From assembly GCA_902766745.1 (NCBI GenBank), contig CACXES010000082.1, forward strand, positions 1 through 54,342: DNA of 54,342 nucleotides, read 5' to 3'. The number at the start of each line of letters is the position of its first letter. Position 1 is the first letter of the stretch. Below are positions 50,328 to 54,342 of this stretch, in pieces. The notes below the pieces were generated by a model. The model did not search any database. It was not told where the DNA came from and was given only the letters and a program-made list of their open reading frames with translations. Origin of the DNA: an uncultured Ruminococcus sp. GTDB lineage: Bacteria; Bacillota; Clostridia; Monoglobales; Monoglobaceae. Both the position numbers and the translations under genes were made by a program.

Positions 50328-50356
50328 TTGACTTTTTGTCCGAAACAGTGTAAAAT
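50328..50356 (+). promoter_or_regulatory. Promoter of gltX
   Basis: TTGACT (50328-50333) and TAAAAT (50351-50356), spacer 17. Two copies of GCAWWTATACGC (50295-50306 and 50316-50327), 21 bases apart, stand just upstream of the -35. Confidence 0.65.
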
Positions 50357-50439
50357 TAAATGATAATGTTCGATTATTGCAAAACGGCGGTTATAAAGAC
50401 CGATTTTGCGGAATATTAAATAAATCGGAGGATAAGCGA

Positions 50440-52080
50440 ATGGATAACAAGAAACTGGCGGAGCTTTTGTTTCCGCACATAGATAAATCTCCCGAGGATT
50501 ACGAAAAACTATACCCCGAGCGGAACCTGCCCGATGGCGCAAAGGTCACCCGTATCGGGCCGAGCCCGACCGGCTTTGTTCACCTCGGAAATCTTTATAA
50601 CGCCATGATCGGCGAGAGGCTTGCTCATCAGAGCGACGGCGTTTTCTACCTCCGTGTTGAAGACACCGATGCCAAGCGAGAGGTCGAGGGTGCGGTGGAG
50701 CTTGTGCTCTCCGCCATGGATTACTTCGGTATTCACTTTGACGAGGGCGTAACCGAAAACGACGGTCAGAACGGCGATTACGCTCCCTACCGTCAGCGTC
50801 TGCGCGAGGATATTTACAAGTGCTTTGCGAAGCGTCTTGTGGAAATGGGGCTGGCTTATCCGTGCTTCTGCAGCGAGGAGAAGCTTGCCGCCATGCGTGA
50901 GGAGCAGATTTCAAAGAAGCTCAACTTCGGCTATTACGGAGAGTGGGCTGTATGCAGGAATTTGAGCCTTGATGAGATTGAAGCAAAAATCAATAACGGC
51001 GAAAAGTACGTGCTTCGCTTCCGCTCCGAGGGGGATATCGAAAACACGGTCGAGGTCTTTGACGGAATACGCGGAACACTGAAGCTTCAAGAAAATTATC
51101 AGGATTTTGTTCTCTTAAAATCCGACGGAATACCGACCTATCACTTCGCCCATGTTGTGGACGATCACCTTATGCGCACGACCCACGTTGTCAGAGGCGA
51201 GGAATGGCTCTCCACACTGCCGATTCACGTTCAACTTTTCGACACCTTCGGCTGGAGGCGGCCGATATACTGTCACACCCCCGTCCTGATGAAGATGGAC
51301 GGCGACCACAAGCGCAAGCTTTCAAAGCGCAAGGACCCCGAGCTGGGTCTCGGCTACTACCGTGCGGAGGGCTATCTGCCCGAGGCGGTTCGGGAATATC
51401 TTATGACTGTGCTGAATTCCAACTTTGAGGAATGGCGTGCCGAAAACCCGGACAAGCCAATGGACGATTTTGAATTTACACTGGAAAAGATGAGCAACTC
51501 CGGTGCGCTCTTTGACATAATGAAGTTTGACGACATAAGCCGCGAGCTTATCTTCCGTATGTCCGCAGATGAGATTTACGAGAAAATGTCAAAATGGCTC
51601 AGCGAGTACGACCCCGAGTTTTACACGCTCTTCACCCGCGACACAGCATTGACCTGCGCCGCAATAGACGTGGGCAGAGATGCCGCACGGCCGAGGAAGG
51701 ATTTAATCAACTGGAAGCAGGCGAGGGACTTCCTCTCCTTCTACTTTGACGAAAGCCTGACGCTTGAATCGGAGTTCCCGGAAAACGTCAGTGCCGAGGA
51801 CAGAGCCGAAATCTGCCGCAGGTATTTGGCCGCCTATAATCACGCAGACGACAACTCGGAGTGGTTCGGAAAGATTCGAGAGATAGCCGCCGATATGGGA
51901 TATGCGGCAAAGCCCAAGGACTACAAAAAGAACCCGGATATGTACAAGGGCAGCATAACCGATGTCAGCAATGTTATACGCGTTGCCTTAACGGGCAGAA
52001 CGAACTCTCCCGACCTGTGGGAAATCTGTCGCATAATAGGAGAGCCGGCAATGCGCCGCCGCATCGAAGCGGTAAAATAA
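50440..52080 (+). CDS. gltX: Glutamyl-tRNA synthetase
   Basis: A 546-residue class I synthetase. The HIGH motif reads HLGN (48-51) in GPSPTGFVHLGNLYNA; the KMSKS-type loop is KLSKR (293-297); FYLRVEDTDAKREV and VDDHLMRTTHVVRGEEWL are typical of GluRS. It charges tRNA-Glu and, where GatCAB is used, tRNA-Gln. Start 50440 follows GGAGG at eight bases; the open frame to 50377 crosses the promoter. The MetRS-like gene follows 72 bases later on the same strand. Confidence 0.94.
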   Translation: MDNKKLAELLFPHIDKSPEDYEKLYPERNLPDGAKVTRIGPSPTGFVHLGNLYNAMIGERLAHQSDGVFYLRVEDTDAKREVEGAVELVLSAMDYFGIHFDEGVTENDGQNGDYAPYRQRLREDIYKCFAKRLVEMGLAYPCFCSEEKLAAMREEQISKKLNFGYYGEWAVCRNLSLDEIEAKINNGEKYVLRFRSEGDIENTVEVFDGIRGTLKLQENYQDFVLLKSDGIPTYHFAHVVDDHLMRTTHVVRGEEWLSTLPIHVQLFDTFGWRRPIYCHTPVLMKMDGDHKRKLSKRKDPELGLGYYRAEGYLPEAVREYLMTVLNSNFEEWRAENPDKPMDDFEFTLEKMSNSGALFDIMKFDDISRELIFRMSADEIYEKMSKWLSEYDPEFYTLFTRDTALTCAAIDVGRDAARPRKDLINWKQARDFLSFYFDESLTLESEFPENVSAEDRAEICRRYLAAYNHADDNSEWFGKIREIAADMGYAAKPKDYKKNPDMYKGSITDVSNVIRVALTGRTNSPDLWEICRIIGEPAMRRRIEAVK

Positions 52081-52103
52081 GTAATCACAAAAAACACTTC
52101 CGA

Positions 52104-52121
52104 CCGCCGCAGCTGCGGCGG
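52104..52121 (+). other. 18-base perfect palindrome between gltX and the MetRS-like gene
   Basis: CCGCCGCAGCTGCGGCGG, 23 bases after the gltX stop and 31 bases before the next start. No T run follows, so read-through into the next gene is expected; it may stabilise or pause the transcript. Confidence 0.45.
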
Positions 52122-52152
52122 GGCAGGCATTATTATACGGAGGGATAAACCT

Positions 52153-54165
52153 ATGGAAAACAACAGAGATAAAAGACCCGTCAAACCGAATATATTCGAG
52201 GAGGAGCGTCCGCACTTTCCCAAACGTGCGGTTGTCACCGGCGGAATGCCCTACGGCAACAAGAAGCTGCACTTCGGGCATGTGGGCGGTATGTTCGTTC
52301 ACGCCGATGCGGCGGCGAGGTTTCTGCGCGACCGCATAGGCGAGGAGAACGTTATATTTGTGTCGGGAACGGACTGCTATGGCTCGCCCATATCCGAAAG
52401 CTACCGCAAGCTGTGCGAAGAGGGCTACACCGGCACGATTGAGGATTTTGTCAGAGAAAATCACGAGAGCCAGAAGCGAACCCTTGAGGAATACGAAATA
52501 AGCCTTAACCTTTTCGGCGCATCCGGACTCGGGCATACGGGCGAGGTTCACCGTAAGTTCAGTGCGGAGCTTATGGAAAGATGGCACGAAAACGGCTGGC
52601 TTGAAAAGCTTGTTACCTCACAGTTCTATGATGCGAAGGCAGGGCAGTTTTTAAACGGCAGACAGGTAGTGGGCAAATGCCCGGTGGAAAACTGTACCTC
52701 CGACAAGGGCTATGCCGATGAGTGTTCCATGGGGCATCAGTATATGCCCGAGGAGCTTATAAACCCCAAAAGCACGCTCACGGGCGACACGCCCGAAATG
52801 CGGGATGTGGCGAACTGGTACATTGACCTGACCAAATTCCGCGAGCTTTTGGAACAGTACGTCAGCGACATCTCCGAGCGTGAGGACGTAAGACCTCTGG
52901 TTTCAAACACAATCCGCGAATTTATGACGCCGCCCATGGTATATGTCAAGAACGATTTTATGGAGGCATATGAGGAAATAAAGGATAAGATGCCCGAGCA
53001 CAAGCTCAACACGGCGGCAAACAAGACCTCGTTCTCGCTTGAATTTTCAGACCTTGCCGCACGGGACAAGGCGAGAGAGCTTCTCAACGAGAACGGAATC
53101 CGATTCCGTGCCGGCAAGACCCTCGTTCCCTTCCGCCTGACCGGAAACATTGAATGGAGCATACCGGCTCCTGTTTTGGACGGCGAAGAGGGCCTTACCA
53201 TTTGGGTATGGCCGGAATCGCTTTGGGCGCCGATTTCGTTCACAAAGGCGTATCTTGAGCAGTGCGGAATGCCGGACGATGAGTGGAAAAAATATTGGTG
53301 CGACAGCGAGTCGGAGGTATATCAGTTTATCGGTCAGGATAACATATACTTCTACGGGATTGCCGAGCCGGTGCTGTTTATGGCGACACAGGGCAGTGAC
53401 AGTCTCACGGCAAGACCTGCCGACGGTCAGCTTAAAATGCCTGTGCTTGTGGCGAACAACCATATATTATTTTTAAACAAAAAGGCGAGCAGCAGCGGCG
53501 CAGTCAAGCCGCCCATGGCAGCGGATCTGCTTGAGCATTACCTGCCCGAGCATCTGCGTGCTCACTTTTTGGGACTCGGTCTGGGGCTTAAAAGTGTAAG
53601 CTTCCAGCCAAAGCCCCTAAACCCGACGGCAGGCGAAAAGGATGCCGACCCGGTAATGAAGGAGGGTAAGCTTTTATCCAACGTATTCAACCGTGTTGCA
53701 CGCTCCTGCTTCTACACCGCACAGAAATACTTTGACGGAAAGATGCCCCTCGGCAATGTTGACGAGGAGGTGCTCACAGGCGGCAAGGAGGTCATATTAA
53801 AGTACGAACGTGCAATGTATCGCTTTGAATTTCACAAGGTGATGAGCCTTATGGACGAATATATCCGCTCCGCCAACAAGTATTGGGCGAAGAACATCGG
53901 CGAAGCCGACAAGGCGGATGACAACGATATGCGGCGCAGGGTGATGATAAATACCTTCCATATGGTACGGGTTGCGGTTGCTCTTATGCATCCTATTGCA
54001 CCGTCCGGCTGTGAGATGCTCTGTGAATACCTCGGCTTCGGCAAGGAATTCTGGAGTTGGGATCACATTTTCGACACTCTCTCCGACCTGTGCAAGGGCG
54101 AGAGCGAGCATCAGCTTAAATTCCTTGACCCTCGCATTGACTTCTTCCCGATGTATGCAGAATAA
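52153..54165 (+). CDS. Methionyl-tRNA synthetase-like protein with degenerate KMSKS loop
   Basis: A 670-residue class I synthetase of the MetRS type. HIGH is HFGH (40-43) in VTGGMPYGNKKLHFGHVGG; a zinc knuckle is kept with C176, C181, C191 and H195; WYIDLTKFRELLEQYV and YQFIGQDNIYFY align with MetRS. Where MetRS has KMSKSRG, this protein has KASSSG (444-449), losing the second lysine. An extra segment of about 70 residues precedes the TGNIEWSIPAPV core. It may be a working divergent MetRS or a paralog with another role; a second metG elsewhere would favour the latter. GGAGG lies nine bases ahead. Confidence 0.78.
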   Translation: MENNRDKRPVKPNIFEEERPHFPKRAVVTGGMPYGNKKLHFGHVGGMFVHADAAARFLRDRIGEENVIFVSGTDCYGSPISESYRKLCEEGYTGTIEDFVRENHESQKRTLEEYEISLNLFGASGLGHTGEVHRKFSAELMERWHENGWLEKLVTSQFYDAKAGQFLNGRQVVGKCPVENCTSDKGYADECSMGHQYMPEELINPKSTLTGDTPEMRDVANWYIDLTKFRELLEQYVSDISEREDVRPLVSNTIREFMTPPMVYVKNDFMEAYEEIKDKMPEHKLNTAANKTSFSLEFSDLAARDKARELLNENGIRFRAGKTLVPFRLTGNIEWSIPAPVLDGEEGLTIWVWPESLWAPISFTKAYLEQCGMPDDEWKKYWCDSESEVYQFIGQDNIYFYGIAEPVLFMATQGSDSLTARPADGQLKMPVLVANNHILFLNKKASSSGAVKPPMAADLLEHYLPEHLRAHFLGLGLGLKSVSFQPKPLNPTAGEKDADPVMKEGKLLSNVFNRVARSCFYTAQKYFDGKMPLGNVDEEVLTGGKEVILKYERAMYRFEFHKVMSLMDEYIRSANKYWAKNIGEADKADDNDMRRRVMINTFHMVRVAVALMHPIAPSGCEMLCEYLGFGKEFWSWDHIFDTLSDLCKGESEHQLKFLDPRIDFFPMYAE

Positions 54166-54181
54166 AATGTGTATATAAACT

Positions 54182-54216
54182 GCCGTTACTGCTTTTTGCA
54201 GCAGCGGCTTTTCTTT
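54182..54216 (+). terminator. Terminator of the MetRS-like gene
   Basis: GCCG-TTA-CTGC and GCAG-CAG-CGGC pair around TTTTT, followed by TTTTCTTTT, 17 bases after the stop. Confidence 0.75.
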
Positions 54217-54284
54217 TCCCCGCAACGGGGTCGATGAAGCGGAACGCAAATGCAATTTCGTAAGATTACGCGGTTAAAACAGGG

Positions 54285-54325
54285 TTCCCGGAAAGCGGAG
54301 GGTTGTACCCGACGTTTTCCGGGAA
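54285..54325. other. Nested inverted repeat at the right edge
   Basis: TTCCCGGAAA (54285-54294) is the exact complement of 54316-54325, with GGGT/ACCC nested in the loop. It is followed by an AGAGGAGGAG stretch at the window end that could be a ribosome binding site. It may be the leader of a gene beyond the edge. Confidence 0.4.
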
Positions 54326-54342
54326 GAGGAGGAGCAAGGAAG

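Noticed and set aside
1-54342. CRISPR arrays, tRNA or rRNA genes, prophage or integrase
   Set aside because: No regularly spaced repeats, no cloverleaf or rRNA segments that I can recognise and no phage or integrase proteins were seen.

Overview
This window is a stretch of chromosome from a low-to-mid GC Gram-positive anaerobe. It is most likely a gut member of the Clostridia (Oscillospiraceae/Ruminococcaceae-like). The signs are sigma-A type promoters with 16-18 bp spacers, strong AGGAGG ribosome binding sites, clostridial gene sets (split transketolase, flavodiiron protein, HydE, AdhE, MecA, Mini-RNase III, AddA), a bile salt hydrolase, and no aerobic respiratory genes. Nearly all of it is housekeeping DNA. 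The accessory material is a candidate MITE (14107-14345), an AT-rich RAYT transposase island (about 16245-17924) and an AT-rich ribbon-helix-helix/transglutaminase pair (46543-48422).

Layout. 1-8000 is on the minus strand: the start of adhE, a LysR regulator, the two-subunit transketolase, a YitT membrane protein, and the cysE-cysS-mrnC run. At 8000-10100 an AraC regulator and a GH35 beta-galactosidase diverge from well-formed promoters. 10101-13288 (minus) holds an SGNH hydrolase followed by an 850-residue protein that joins a TetM/EF-G-like ribosomal GTPase to a YacP/Rae1-type NYN endoribonuclease. 13541-14083 is a zinc-ribbon membrane protein, followed by the candidate MITE. 14522-16115 and 19841-21590 form a sulfur module: metY, cysK and an Rrf2/CymR-like repressor share one operator sequence, and both biosynthetic genes are preceded by a short, well-initiated leader ORF. 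Between them lie the RAYT island and an HD-hydE pair. 21648-22836 is bile salt hydrolase. 22899-35055 (minus) carries GAPDH, a polar amino-acid ABC transporter, glycogen phosphorylase, MecA, a four-module flavodiiron protein, beta-phosphoglucomutase and a GH65 phosphorylase. 35255-39979 is addA and an MGDG-synthase-type glycosyltransferase. 40056-43091 is a Cof-like HAD phosphatase and a YgiQ radical-SAM protein that looks leaderless. 43196-46354 (minus) is the alpha ribosomal operon rpmJ-rpsM-rpsK-rpsD-rpoA-rplQ. 46896-54165 has the exported transglutaminase, a YfcE phosphoesterase, three small unknown proteins, glutamyl-tRNA synthetase and a methionyl-tRNA-synthetase-like protein whose KMSKS loop is degenerate.

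How the genes fit together. Fermentation and carbon use (AdhE with a Rex-like site, GAPDH, transketolase, GH35, GH65 plus beta-phosphoglucomutase, glycogen phosphorylase) sit beside sulfur amino-acid synthesis (CysE makes O-acetylserine, CysK makes cysteine, MetY makes homocysteine, CysS charges tRNA-Cys) and its likely repressor. The flavodiiron protein would remove O2 or NO. The points most worth a second look are the ribosomal GTPase-endoribonuclease fusion, the RAYT gene that carries an inverted pair of REP-like hairpins inside its own reading frame, the leader peptides of cysK and metY together with their shared operator, the MetRS-like protein without KMSKS, the MITE with 13-bp flanking repeats, and the structured non-coding segment at 40907-41041. 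All functional calls were made by reading the translated sequences; no database search was run.
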